From NCBI GenBank assembly GCA_938014215.1, contig CALLRW010000002.1, forward strand, positions 62,001 to 126,000: DNA of 64,000 bases. The letters run 5' to 3'. The stretch comes from an uncultured Alistipes sp. GTDB lineage: Bacteria > Bacteroidota > Bacteroidia > Bacteroidales > Rikenellaceae. The notes beneath the pieces were generated by a model that was not told where the DNA came from, ran no database searches, and saw nothing but the letters and a program-made list of their open reading frames with translations. The first letter of the stretch is position 1, and the number at the start of each line of letters is the position of its first letter. Below, one piece after another: positions 50,955 through 59,559 of the stretch. The position numbers were made by a program, and so were the translations under genes.

Positions 50955-51978
50955 GATCGTTTCCGGTATTAGTATTCATGATACGGATAGCCTGACGGAT
51001 GTTGTTGTAGATCCGCACGGCGTTGAAATAGTCGTCCTGGGCATTGGAGAAACCCAGTCCGAGTTTCGAGAAACCCTCCTCGCTGTCGACGACCCATTCG
51101 GCACCCACCCGGGCGTCAGCGCCCACCTGGGCGGGATCCTCCAGCGAAGGGATGCTCACCTCGAGCAGGAAGCGGTCCGAGGGGAACTGGTCGTCGCTGT
51201 CGATTTTCCGGCGGACGGCGCGCGTCAGCTCCTCGGGGGTCTTGAACTCCTCGGAGAGGACGATGATGTAGTCGCACTCCTTCAGGAGGGGTTTGTTTTC
51301 ATCGAGCAGGTTCTGCGTATTGCCGCGGATGAGCATCAGCCGGTCGGCGTGCGTCGCGCGCCACTCGCGGACGGCCCCCATAAAGGCATTCTGACTGCTG
51401 ATATCACGCGCCGTGGCCCGACGTCCCAGGTAGGAGACGACAATTCCATCGAAACCCGATCCGTCACACGCAGCCAGCTGCCGACGGGTCTGTTCGGTAT
51501 AGTAGGCGACAAACTCCTCATCCGTACCGAGGGGCTTTCCGGCCTCCTCGCGGGCCTCCTCAAGCAGGTTCCACGACGACTCGATGGCGGCATAATCGAC
51601 CATGCAGAGGGTTCGCGTACCCTTCGTTTCGCGCAGCGCCGCCATCTCGGCCGACCAGTCGGCATGAAGCCCTTCGGTCCCCTCCACACAGATGAAGTCC
51701 ACGCTGTCGGGCATGGCCATCAGGTGCTGATTCTGCAGCGAGGGTCGTTCGGCCGACCCCTTTACGGTCATCATCGCCACCTTGTGCGGTTGCTGCTTGT
51801 AGGCGCGGACGGCAGCCAGATAGAGCCGATAGGCCTCGGGGTTCTGCTCCTCGGGGGTCGGACGGCGGAAATCCAGATTCTCCGATTCGGTCCAATCGCC
51901 GCATGCACCGCTCAGCAGCAGCACACCCAGCACGACCGGCATAAAAACTCTTTTCATATCGAAATGCATTTTTTTCAT
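50938..51978 (-). CDS. Catalytically dead GH18-like lipoprotein
   Basis: A 346-residue lipoprotein (LLSGAC, C26). The GH18 barrel can be followed (VDFICVEGTEGLHADW, TRTLCMVDYAAIESSW, MLIRGNTQNLL). The catalytic strand reads FDGIVVSYLGRR instead of DGxxxDDE, so the acid/base glutamate is missing. Such proteins serve as surface glycan-binding components next to active endoglycosidases. It sits between SusD and the DUF1735-LamG gene, the same order that I recall for the B. thetaiotaomicron high-mannose N-glycan locus. Start at 51978 or 51957 both give a signal peptide. Confidence 0.82.
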   Translation of the reverse strand: MKKMHFDMKRVFMPVVLGVLLLSGACGDWTESENLDFRRPTPEEQNPEAYRLYLAAVRAYKQQPHKVAMMTVKGSAERPSLQNQHLMAMPDSVDFICVEGTEGLHADWSAEMAALRETKGTRTLCMVDYAAIESSWNLLEEAREEAGKPLGTDEEFVAYYTEQTRRQLAACDGSGFDGIVVSYLGRRATARDISSQNAFMGAVREWRATHADRLMLIRGNTQNLLDENKPLLKECDYIIVLSEEFKTPEELTRAVRRKIDSDDQFPSDRFLLEVSIPSLEDPAQVGADARVGAEWVVDSEEGFSKLGLGFSNAQDDYFNAVRIYNNIRQAIRIMNTNTGNDHEEIQ

Positions 51979-51996
51979 GATTCGTCACCGACGGGC

Positions 51997-53625
51997 CTAT
52001 TCGCTCATCGTTGCGGGGTTGCAGTCCCACCATACGCGCGTACCCATCTCGTCGGGGCCGTTGAGAAGCGTCAGGGCCTGACGGACGTTCTCACCGTTGT
52101 TCGTGTACTCGGCCATGGGATAGGGCATGCGGCGGGCGCCGAGTTCGGATTTGACCTTGCCGTTGCTCTTGTTGCCCTTCTCCGTGGCGGGGATCAGGTG
52201 CGGGAATCCCGTCCGACGATAGTCGGCCCAGGCCTCGTTCCCCAGGTGGAAATTGGCGATCCACTTCTGGATGAGGATCCGCTCCTGCATCTCCTGCTTC
52301 GAGGCCGTGTCGTTCCAGGCCACGCCCAGCGTCGAGAGCTGCGTACTGTAGGAGTTCGTGCCGGCGGGATCGGTATACGCCTGGGGGCGGCGTCCGTCAT
52401 CGGCCGTATAGGCGGCATAACCGGCCCCGACACCCCACTGTTCGAGCGAGAGGCGGATACCCTCGTAGTAGAAGTCCCGGGCCTCGCCGCCCATGTCGAA
52501 GCCGAAGACGGCCCGGGCCTCGGCCTTCAGGAAGGCCACCTCGGCGGCATTCATCCAGCAGAGCGGCGTGGAGCTTCCGTTCACGAAGTTCACACCCGAA
52601 TACTTGCGTCCGACGGAGTTGAGCGACGGGATCTCGATGCCGCGGCGCATCCCGACGTAATCGACGCCGGGCCACTCCGACTTGACGAAGTATTTCTCCC
52701 GGCGCGGGTCGCCGTAACCGTTCATGTAGCAGATGATGTCGGCAGCGGCGTGGGTATCGCCGCCGGTGAGGGTACCGTCGGGCTGGTTGTACTTGCAGGC
52801 GGCCATCAGCGGGTTTCCGTCCTTTCCGAAGGCCGTAGCGGGGAGCATGGCGTTGTCGTCGTTCGAGGCCAGCACTCCGAGTCCGTCGTCAGCGAGGCTG
52901 ACGGCGCTCTCGGCCATCTGGCGGGCCGTCTCCGGATCGGCATAGACGATGCGCATGGCCAGCCGCAGCTTCATCGAATTGGCCAGCCGGCCCCACTTTG
53001 CGACACGGCCGCCATAGACGGGATCGACCTCGGCGGAGATGGTGCTGCTGCGGTTTTCCGTCAGTACGACAATGGCGGCATCGAGCTCCCGGAACATGCT
53101 GCGATAGACCTCCTGCTGAGCGTCGTAGGGGACCTGAATCTTCCCGTCCTCACCGATCTGGGAGTAGGGAATCGGGCCGAAAGCGTCGGTCACGCGGCTC
53201 ATGGCGCAGACCTTGATGACGCGGGCGATGGCCAGCATCACGGGATCTTCGGTCAGATTTTCGAGGAGTTTGAAGTTGGGGTAGAGCGTCGGGATGATCT
53301 TGTCACTGGCCATGAAGACCCGCGACCAGTCGTCCGTCGGGTTGTAGTTGGAGATGGTGGTTGCCCAACCGCTGTTCGAATCGGCGTAGTATCCGCCCTG
53401 CGTACCGCCCAGCAGGCAGTCGGTAAACTGCGCCGTGTTGACGTCGGTGGAGATCACCGTACTGCACAGCGCCTTCAGGGCCGCCGACACGGCATAGCCG
53501 TCGGTCTGCATCTGATCCTTCGAGACTTCGTAGGGGTTGGTATTGATATCCATGTAGTTCGAGGTGCATGCCACGCCCAGGACGGACGCCAGGAGCGCCC
53601 CCGTTTTCATAAGATTGTATTTCAT
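51997..53625 (-). CDS. SusD/RagB-family surface glycan-binding lipoprotein
   Basis: A 542-residue lipoprotein (SVLGVAC, C20). It has the SusD plan of paired tetratricopeptide-like helices: CTSNYMDINTNPYEVSK at the start, CAMSRVTDAFGPIPYSQ in the middle, and SSTPLCWMNAAEVAFLKAEA, then ILIQKWIANFHLGNEAWADYRRTGFPHL toward the end. SusD lids the SusC channel and delivers oligosaccharides to it. It follows the SusC gene by twelve bases. Confidence 0.95.
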   Translation of the reverse strand: MKYNLMKTGALLASVLGVACTSNYMDINTNPYEVSKDQMQTDGYAVSAALKALCSTVISTDVNTAQFTDCLLGGTQGGYYADSNSGWATTISNYNPTDDWSRVFMASDKIIPTLYPNFKLLENLTEDPVMLAIARVIKVCAMSRVTDAFGPIPYSQIGEDGKIQVPYDAQQEVYRSMFRELDAAIVVLTENRSSTISAEVDPVYGGRVAKWGRLANSMKLRLAMRIVYADPETARQMAESAVSLADDGLGVLASNDDNAMLPATAFGKDGNPLMAACKYNQPDGTLTGGDTHAAADIICYMNGYGDPRREKYFVKSEWPGVDYVGMRRGIEIPSLNSVGRKYSGVNFVNGSSTPLCWMNAAEVAFLKAEARAVFGFDMGGEARDFYYEGIRLSLEQWGVGAGYAAYTADDGRRPQAYTDPAGTNSYSTQLSTLGVAWNDTASKQEMQERILIQKWIANFHLGNEAWADYRRTGFPHLIPATEKGNKSNGKVKSELGARRMPYPMAEYTNNGENVRQALTLLNGPDEMGTRVWWDCNPATMSE

Positions 53626-53637
53626 TGTTGCGGATCT

Positions 53638-56600
53638 TTAGAATTTGAGTCGCAGGTTGAAACCGACGTTCCGGAGCGACGGCATCATGAAATAGTCGAT
53701 ACCCTGATAGTAGTTTCCGGTCGTGGCGACCGATTCGGGGTCGAACGGAGCCTTGTTGTAGATCATCCAGAGATTGCGGCCCACGAGCGAAAGGGTGATT
53801 TCGCAGACGTCGCCGAGTTTTTTCCGGGGGATGGTGTATCCGATCGAGGCCTCCTGCAGGCGCACGTTCGTGGCCGAATAGGTGTAGTACTGCGGGACCG
53901 ACGTACCGCCGCCGATGGCCGAATACCAGCTGTTGGCATCCATCACATCGCCGCCGTTGATCCTTACGCCCCCCGCATCGCGGGCTGCGGCCGAGGCCTC
54001 CGAGACACCGTAGTAGTCCAGCAGGGCCTGCGTGCGCGAGAACGCCACGCCGCCCAGACGGGCCGAAACCATGCATCCGAACGAGAGGTTCTTCCATCGG
54101 AAGTCGTTTCGCCACGAGAGGTTGGCATCGGGCAGCACCGAGCCGAGCTTGACATACTCCGAGGAGTTCTTGATCGTTTCGGTCGGGATCGTCCCCTCCT
54201 CGTTGATGTAGTAGCGGCCGTTGTCGTCATACTTCAGGTCGATGAGCGAGTAGAGGTCGCCCAGCGTACCGCCCTCCTTGAGGATGAAGTGGGCCTGCCC
54301 CAGACCGTTCATGTCGAGCTGATCCACCGAGATGTATTCGTTGGCCTCGGGGTTGTAGATCCGTCCGGCCAGCGAGAGGATCCTGTTGCGGTTGATCGAG
54401 AGGGTGAAGTTCGACGACCAGGAGAAGTCGCTCCAGGTGTTGGTGTAGCCGAGAGCCAGTTCGACACCCTGGTTCAGCACGTTTCCCGACTGCACCTTCC
54501 AGTCCGAATAGCCCGAACCGATCGAGATCTGCGGGCTGAAGGTCTGGTTGCGGGTGTAGGAGCGGTAGTAGGTCATGTCGAGGTTGAAATGCCGCAGGAA
54601 GCGCATCGTCAGACCCATCTCGAAGGAGCTCGTCCGTTCGGGTTTGAGGTCATAGATCGGATACTGCGTCTGGAGCTGCCATTTCAGTCCGCTCTCGTCC
54701 CAGCGGTAGAGGGGGTTGGCGATGTAGCGTTCGAAGGCCACGCCCACCGAGGCATAGGATCCGCGCAGTTTGACATACGACAGGTTCTCGGGCATGTTGG
54801 GGATGAGCTGCGAGAGGACCACCGAGAGTCCGACCGAAGGATAGAAGAACGACGAGGCTTTGGAGTGGGGTCCGGCCAGCTGCGAGGGCCAGTCGTTGCG
54901 GGCCGTGAGGGTCAGGTAGTAGGTTCCCTTGAAGCCCACCTCGGCCGATGCGAAGACCGACTGGGTCTGTTCGCGCCAGCCGCTCTGAAGCCGCTGCGTG
55001 CTGCGCGAATTGCTCAGGTTCTGCACGTTGAAGACGTTCGTCAGTCCGGGATCCTCGTCCGAGATCTTGCCGTCGGCAATCGGGCCGCGGTTCTTCAGCG
55101 CATCGTTCTTCATGTCGGAGAACGAGGCACCCAGGTTGGCCTGCAGCGACCAGTCGTCGCCGAAGGTCTTGTTGATATTGACCAGCGCATCGCCGTAGAC
55201 CTGCCGGTCGTTGATCTTCGTGATGCCGTAGAGACCGCGCTCGGACTTTTCGGTGAGCTGCGTGTTGGTGGTGGCGTAGTTTTTCTCGGTATACTGCGTC
55301 TGGGAGTTGTCGATGCGGATGCGGCCCGAAAGATTCAGCCACTCCAGCACGTCGTACGACAGTTGGGCGTTGAGCATGTAGCGGTCCTTTCGGTTTTCGC
55401 GCAGGTTGCGGTAGTTGATCCAGTAGGGGTTCTGCATCGTCATGCCGGCATCGCCCACGGGCCAGTACTGGGCATAGAGGCGGCGTGCCCCATCGTAACG
55501 CTCGTACATGCGGATATCGTCCCAGTCGCCGCTGCGCGGAAAGAGATAGGCCCCGACAATAGGGTTCGAATAGAGGCCCTGATTGACCATGTTGCGGTCC
55601 TGCTGCAGGACATAACTGGCCCCCACGTCGAGTTTCATGCGCTCCTTGAGGAACGCGGTCGTATTGCGAAACGTGAAGTTGTAGCGGTCATAGCGGTTGT
55701 TGGGGACAATCCCGCGCGAATTGATCGCCGCAGCCGAGAAATAGGTCTGGTTCTTCTCCGTGCCGGCCGAGAGCGAGACGCTTTCGGTGTTGGTGACCCC
55801 CGTCTGGAAGTAGTCCTTTGCCGGGTCGTAACCGTGCCGGTTCGAGGCGTTGAGCCGCCGGCCCCAGCTGCGGACCTCGGAACCGATGGCCGAATTGAGG
55901 TCGCCCGTTCCGTAACGGTTCTGGAACTCGGGCAGCACGAAGGGCGACATCACCTCCACGCTGCTGGCCACATTCACCGAGAGCTGGCCGGCCTGTCCAT
56001 GTTTGGTTGTCACGACGATGGCGCCGTTGGCGGCATCGGAACCGTAGAGGGCCGCAGCGGCGGCTCCCGTCAGGACGGAGATCGATTCGATGTCCTCGGG
56101 GTTGATATCGGCAATGGGGTCGGTCGAACCCTGCGAGGAGAACTCCGTACCGCCGTCGCGGGCGGTGGTGAACATCGGCACGCCGTCGATGACATACAGG
56201 GCGTTGGAGGATTGCGAAATGGACTTTTGTCCGCGCATGATCACCTTCGAGGCGCCGCCCACACCCGACGACGAGGCGTTGATCGTCACACCGGCCACCT
56301 TTCCCGAGAGCGAATTGATGAAGTTGACATCCTTGTTCGAGGTGATCGATTCGGAGGATACCTGCTGGACGTTGTACGAGAGGGCCTTTTCCGAGCGTTT
56401 GATGCCGAGAGCCGTCACCACGACGGCATCCAGGCTCTGCGCCTCCTCGCGGAGCGTGAAGTCGAGCCGCGTACGGCCGTCGAGGCGGAACTCTTCGGGC
56501 TGATAGCCCAGGTAGTTGACCGCCAGCACGGGATCACCGGCCTCCGGGGCGGGGATCTGCAGGACGTAGTCGCCGTCGATGCCCGTACTGGTGCCGACGG

Positions 56601-57024
56601 TCGTACCCTTGACGATCACCGCCGCACCGATCACGGGATTTCCCGCCGCATCGCGCACGACGCCCGATACGGTGACGGGGCCGGATGCCGCCGGACTCTT
56701 CGTCTTCTTCTGGAAGATGATGATGTTCGTCTGCTGAATCTTGTAGTCGATGTCGGATCCGGCAAAGAGTTTGTTCAGAGTTTCGCTGACGGGGCAGTTC
56801 TCGACGCGGATGCTGACCCGGCGGGTGATGTCTTCGACATTCTGGTTGATGAACAGATAGCGGGTCTGTTTCTTGATTTCGTTCATCACCTCCTCGAGCG
56901 GCACGTTCTTCATGTCGAGGGTGATGTTCGCGGTCTGGGCCCTCAAAGCCATCGGCAAGAGGATCAAACAGATGGAGAATGCAAGAAATATATTCCTGAT
57001 TTGGCGGAATATTATTTTTTCCAT
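53638..57024 (-). CDS. SusC/RagA TonB-dependent transporter with N-terminal STN signalling domain
   Basis: A 1128-residue outer-membrane protein. The signal peptide (ending LRAQ, residue 30) is followed by an STN domain at about 45-107 (VPLEEVMNEIKKQTRYLFIN), a carboxypeptidase-regulatory beta-sandwich at about 117-195, a SusC TonB box/plug (ALGIKRSEKALSYNVQQV) and the 22-strand barrel ending NVGFNLRLKF. The STN domain marks the subgroup that relays substrate binding to a FecR anti-sigma, which is encoded next door. The start is the ATG at 57024; the 25 codons upstream do not look like a signal peptide. Confidence 0.95.
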   Translation of the reverse strand: MEKIIFRQIRNIFLAFSICLILLPMALRAQTANITLDMKNVPLEEVMNEIKKQTRYLFINQNVEDITRRVSIRVENCPVSETLNKLFAGSDIDYKIQQTNIIIFQKKTKSPAASGPVTVSGVVRDAAGNPVIGAAVIVKGTTVGTSTGIDGDYVLQIPAPEAGDPVLAVNYLGYQPEEFRLDGRTRLDFTLREEAQSLDAVVVTALGIKRSEKALSYNVQQVSSESITSNKDVNFINSLSGKVAGVTINASSSGVGGASKVIMRGQKSISQSSNALYVIDGVPMFTTARDGGTEFSSQGSTDPIADINPEDIESISVLTGAAAAALYGSDAANGAIVVTTKHGQAGQLSVNVASSVEVMSPFVLPEFQNRYGTGDLNSAIGSEVRSWGRRLNASNRHGYDPAKDYFQTGVTNTESVSLSAGTEKNQTYFSAAAINSRGIVPNNRYDRYNFTFRNTTAFLKERMKLDVGASYVLQQDRNMVNQGLYSNPIVGAYLFPRSGDWDDIRMYERYDGARRLYAQYWPVGDAGMTMQNPYWINYRNLRENRKDRYMLNAQLSYDVLEWLNLSGRIRIDNSQTQYTEKNYATTNTQLTEKSERGLYGITKINDRQVYGDALVNINKTFGDDWSLQANLGASFSDMKNDALKNRGPIADGKISDEDPGLTNVFNVQNLSNSRSTQRLQSGWREQTQSVFASAEVGFKGTYYLTLTARNDWPSQLAGPHSKASSFFYPSVGLSVVLSQLIPNMPENLSYVKLRGSYASVGVAFERYIANPLYRWDESGLKWQLQTQYPIYDLKPERTSSFEMGLTMRFLRHFNLDMTYYRSYTRNQTFSPQISIGSGYSDWKVQSGNVLNQGVELALGYTNTWSDFSWSSNFTLSINRNRILSLAGRIYNPEANEYISVDQLDMNGLGQAHFILKEGGTLGDLYSLIDLKYDDNGRYYINEEGTIPTETIKNSSEYVKLGSVLPDANLSWRNDFRWKNLSFGCMVSARLGGVAFSRTQALLDYYGVSEASAAARDAGGVRINGGDVMDANSWYSAIGGGTSVPQYYTYSATNVRLQEASIGYTIPRKKLGDVCEITLSLVGRNLWMIYNKAPFDPESVATTGNYYQGIDYFMMPSLRNVGFNLRLKF

Positions 57025-57173
57025 ACTTTTGTTACAAGGTAATAGGTTACTGAGTTCAGGTGACTTGGCTATTATCCGGGCTCCGGAGATCTCGCACATC
57101 TTCGGAGCCGTTTCTTTCAGACAACAGCCGGGAGTGATTCGGGTTGTTCGTTATTTCATAGACTGACGGCTTT

Positions 57174-58115
57174 TTATCGGATTCGTATGGTGTTGTGGGT
57201 ATAGTCGTGTTCGAAGGTGAAGTCGACCATCTGCTGCAGGACGGTCAGGGCATTGTCGATGCCGTCCGAGACGCGGATTTCGCCGCTGATGATATCCACG
57301 ACGGGCAGCGGATCGCACTCCAGGACGATCTGCACGGCAAAGGCCCGTTCGAAGCGCGCCATGAGTTCGTCGAAAGGCATGCTCTCCAGATGGATCAGCC
57401 CTTCGGTCCAGCAGGTTTCGGCAAAGTTCCGCACGCGGCTCTTGCAGAAACGGCCGTCGACCAGACTCACCATGTCGTTGGGCTCCATCAGCATGGTCTG
57501 CGAGGGATCGTTCAGGTTGACCACCTTGATGCGTCCCTGCATCAGTTTGGTAGAGAATGTATTGCGGTTTTCGTCGGCCTGCACGGTGAAACGGGTTCCG
57601 AGCACTTCGATTTCGGAGACGAAGGTCTTCACGAGAAAGGGTCGGTCGGCCTCGTGCGTCACCTCGAAGATCGCCTCGCCCGAGACCTTCACCTGTCGTT
57701 TCCGGCGGTTGAAGATCACCGGATACTCCAGCCGGGTACCGGCGTTGAGCCAGACCGAGGTTCCATCCTCGAGCGTCATCCGGATATACTGTCCGTCGGG
57801 GACCTCGATTACGGCCATACGATCGGAGATGGTATCGGCCGTATTTCGCGAAGCCACATACCAGACTCCGCCCAACAGCAGCAGCGAAGCCGCAACCCCC
57901 GCGGCATAACGGACCAGACGGAGCAACGGAGCCCGCCGGCGTTTCGGAGCGGCAGCCGGCAGGAGAGACTCGTCAACCGCCTGGCAGATGTAGCGAATGC
58001 GGTTCAGTTCGCGCAGATGCCCTTCGGGATCGCTGTCAAGCCAGGCCAGAATCTCGGCATTCTCCGAATCGGTTGTTTGACCGGACAAATATCGGTATAG
58101 CAGTTCCTCCTTCAT
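57174..58115 (-). CDS. FecR-family anti-sigma factor
   Basis: A 313-residue inner-membrane regulator. A short cytoplasmic domain binds the sigma factor. The membrane segment is at about 68-88 (VRYAAGVAASLLLLGGVWYVA), followed by the FecR domain (LEDGTSVWLNAGTRLEYP, RQVKVSGEAIFEVTH, VLGTRFTVQA) and a C-terminal DUF4974 domain that meets the STN domain of SusC (HLESMPFDELMARFERAFAVQIV). It lies between the ECF sigma gene (divergent) and susC (same strand, 149 bases downstream). Confidence 0.94.
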   Translation of the reverse strand: MKEELLYRYLSGQTTDSENAEILAWLDSDPEGHLRELNRIRYICQAVDESLLPAAAPKRRRAPLLRLVRYAAGVAASLLLLGGVWYVASRNTADTISDRMAVIEVPDGQYIRMTLEDGTSVWLNAGTRLEYPVIFNRRKRQVKVSGEAIFEVTHEADRPFLVKTFVSEIEVLGTRFTVQADENRNTFSTKLMQGRIKVVNLNDPSQTMLMEPNDMVSLVDGRFCKSRVRNFAETCWTEGLIHLESMPFDELMARFERAFAVQIVLECDPLPVVDIISGEIRVSDGIDNALTVLQQMVDFTFEHDYTHNTIRIR

Positions 58116-58370
58116 TCCTCTATCTTCGATGGTCGATTCGTCTATATAACACGCCGGAACAGGATGTTTGGCATCGAAAATGCAATTAAATTATTTTAAT
58201 AAATTATGCAGATTTTTTAATTATTTACCGGTTTGAAATTCAGACTCATACGGAACGCGAAAGTTCTCCTGCCGGTTCAAAAAAAAGATATGCAGGATCG
58301 ATTTCCTTCCATTTTCCGAACCAAAAGGGGCGGGAATAAACGGGAAAGATTTTTTTTGTCGAAAAAATAG

Positions 58371-58378
58371 TAATTTTG
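58371..58378 (+). promoter_or_regulatory. Predicted promoter -7 box for the PUL sigma gene
   Basis: TAATTTTG fits TAnnTTTG and lies 25 bases before the ATG at 58404. TTTG at 58355-58358 is closer than the normal spacing. The divergent 288-base gap is strongly AT-rich near 58180-58220. Confidence 0.45.
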
Positions 58379-58403
58379 AGACCCAATCCGGACCTGCTAC
58401 ACG

Positions 58404-58973
58404 ATGACTTTGGACTCGAACATACGCACATTCTGCGACAACTTCCACCAGGAACGAACCAAATATGTCAACTTTGCCCTCCGCTTCGTGCGAGACCGGG
58501 CCGCAGTCGAGGATCTGATCAACGACAGTTTCGTCACCTTCTGGGAACGGCGGGAGAGTCTGGCGGCGGACACCGTCTGCGAAGCCTACTTCTATACCAT
58601 CGTCAAGAACCGATGTCTGAACTATCTGCGCGACATGCAGACCCGGTCGAAGATACGGGACGATCTTCAGGACACCACCTACCGGCTGATGCAGTACGAT
58701 CTGGCCTCTCTGGAGAGTTACAACCCCAATCTGATCTTTTCGAGCGAGATCCAGCAGATTCTGGACCAGCAGCTCCGCACACTTCCGGAACTCACCCGCT
58801 GCATCTTCCGAGACAACCGCTTCGAACACATGACCTACGAGGAGATCGCCCGAAAATACGACATTTCGGTATGGAAGGTAGCCCGCGAGATTCAGACGGC
58901 ACTCCAGGTGCTCCGTCATGCCCTGAAGGATTATCTGCCGATGCTTATCTTCCTGCTTCTGCTGCGGAAATAG
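58404..58973 (+). CDS. ECF sigma factor controlling the PUL
   Basis: A 189-residue sigma-70 factor of the Bacteroidetes PUL class. Region 2 is near 20-90 (YVNFALRFVRDRAAVEDLINDSFVTFWERR, YFYTIVKNRCLNYLRD) and region 4 near 120-180 (LPELTRCIFRDNRFEHMTYEEIARKYDISVWKVAREIQTAL). Its divergent partner is the FecR gene, and the STN-type SusC lies beyond. The three form a trans-envelope relay that turns the locus on when the glycan is bound at the surface. Confidence 0.93.
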   Translation: MTLDSNIRTFCDNFHQERTKYVNFALRFVRDRAAVEDLINDSFVTFWERRESLAADTVCEAYFYTIVKNRCLNYLRDMQTRSKIRDDLQDTTYRLMQYDLASLESYNPNLIFSSEIQQILDQQLRTLPELTRCIFRDNRFEHMTYEEIARKYDISVWKVAREIQTALQVLRHALKDYLPMLIFLLLLRK

Positions 58974-58997
58974 TCTGCCGACTCCCCGTACAAGCAC

Positions 58998-59046
58998 AAA
59001 AAAACGGAGCGGCAGTCGCTGAAACTGCCGCTCCGTACAATTTTTA
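58998..59046. terminator. Bidirectional intrinsic terminator
   Basis: A 13-base perfect stem, ACGGAGCGGCAGT (59004-59016) and ACTGCCGCTCCGT (59024-59036), has A and T tracts on its two sides. It serves the sigma gene on the plus strand and the lrp gene on the minus strand. Confidence 0.9.
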
Positions 59047-59067
59047 GTCCCCTCGGGGACCGTAGAT

Positions 59068-59541
59068 CTACTCCTCGATGAAATCGATGTTCACCTCGCG
59101 CTGGAAGACCTCCTGCAGCGAGATGTTCGTTTCGGTCGTGGCGATACCCTGGATACGCAGGATTCCGTCGAAGATCGTGTGCATCAGGTGCTCGTTGTCC
59201 ACGCAATAGAGCTTCACCAGAATGTTACCCTTGCCCGTGATGTAGTGGCATTCGACGATCTCGGCCACCTTCTTCAGCTCCTCCACCGTGCGGGCCTGCA
59301 GCTGCGGGTCCTTGAGCAGGATGCTGATGTAGGCGCAGACATCAAAGCCCATCACCTTGGGGTCCACGATCAGCCGGCTGCCCAGAATCACCCCCGCCTC
59401 GTCGAGCTTGCGGATACGCTGATGAATCGCCGCTCCCGAGATGCCGCACTCGCGGGCGATCTCCAGGAAGGGCATGCGCGCATTCTTGATCAGGTACTTG
59501 AGGATCTTGCGGTCGATCGCATCCAATGTGGTTTTAGCCAT
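59068..59541 (-). CDS. Lrp/AsnC family transcriptional regulator
   Basis: A 157-residue regulator. The winged helix-turn-helix is at 1-60 (LDAIDRKILKYLIKNARMPFLEIARECGISGAAIHQRIRKLDEAG). The RAM/AsnC ligand-binding domain is at about 70-145 (VCAYISILLKDP, IVECHYITGKGNILVKLYC). Such proteins form octamers and respond to amino acids. It lies 18 bases after kbl on the same strand, so it may sense glycine, threonine or a related amino acid and control that step (inference). Confidence 0.92.
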   Translation of the reverse strand: MAKTTLDAIDRKILKYLIKNARMPFLEIARECGISGAAIHQRIRKLDEAGVILGSRLIVDPKVMGFDVCAYISILLKDPQLQARTVEELKKVAEIVECHYITGKGNILVKLYCVDNEHLMHTIFDGILRIQGIATTETNISLQEVFQREVNIDFIEE

Positions 59542-59559
59542 CTCTGTAGTGCGAATTGG

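Noticed and set aside
50953..57042. A 2029-codon open frame antisense to susC, susD and the lipoprotein genes
   Set aside because: It mirrors well-supported SusC/SusD genes, has no family similarity, and arises because the coding strand rarely uses the codons that would read as stops on the other strand.
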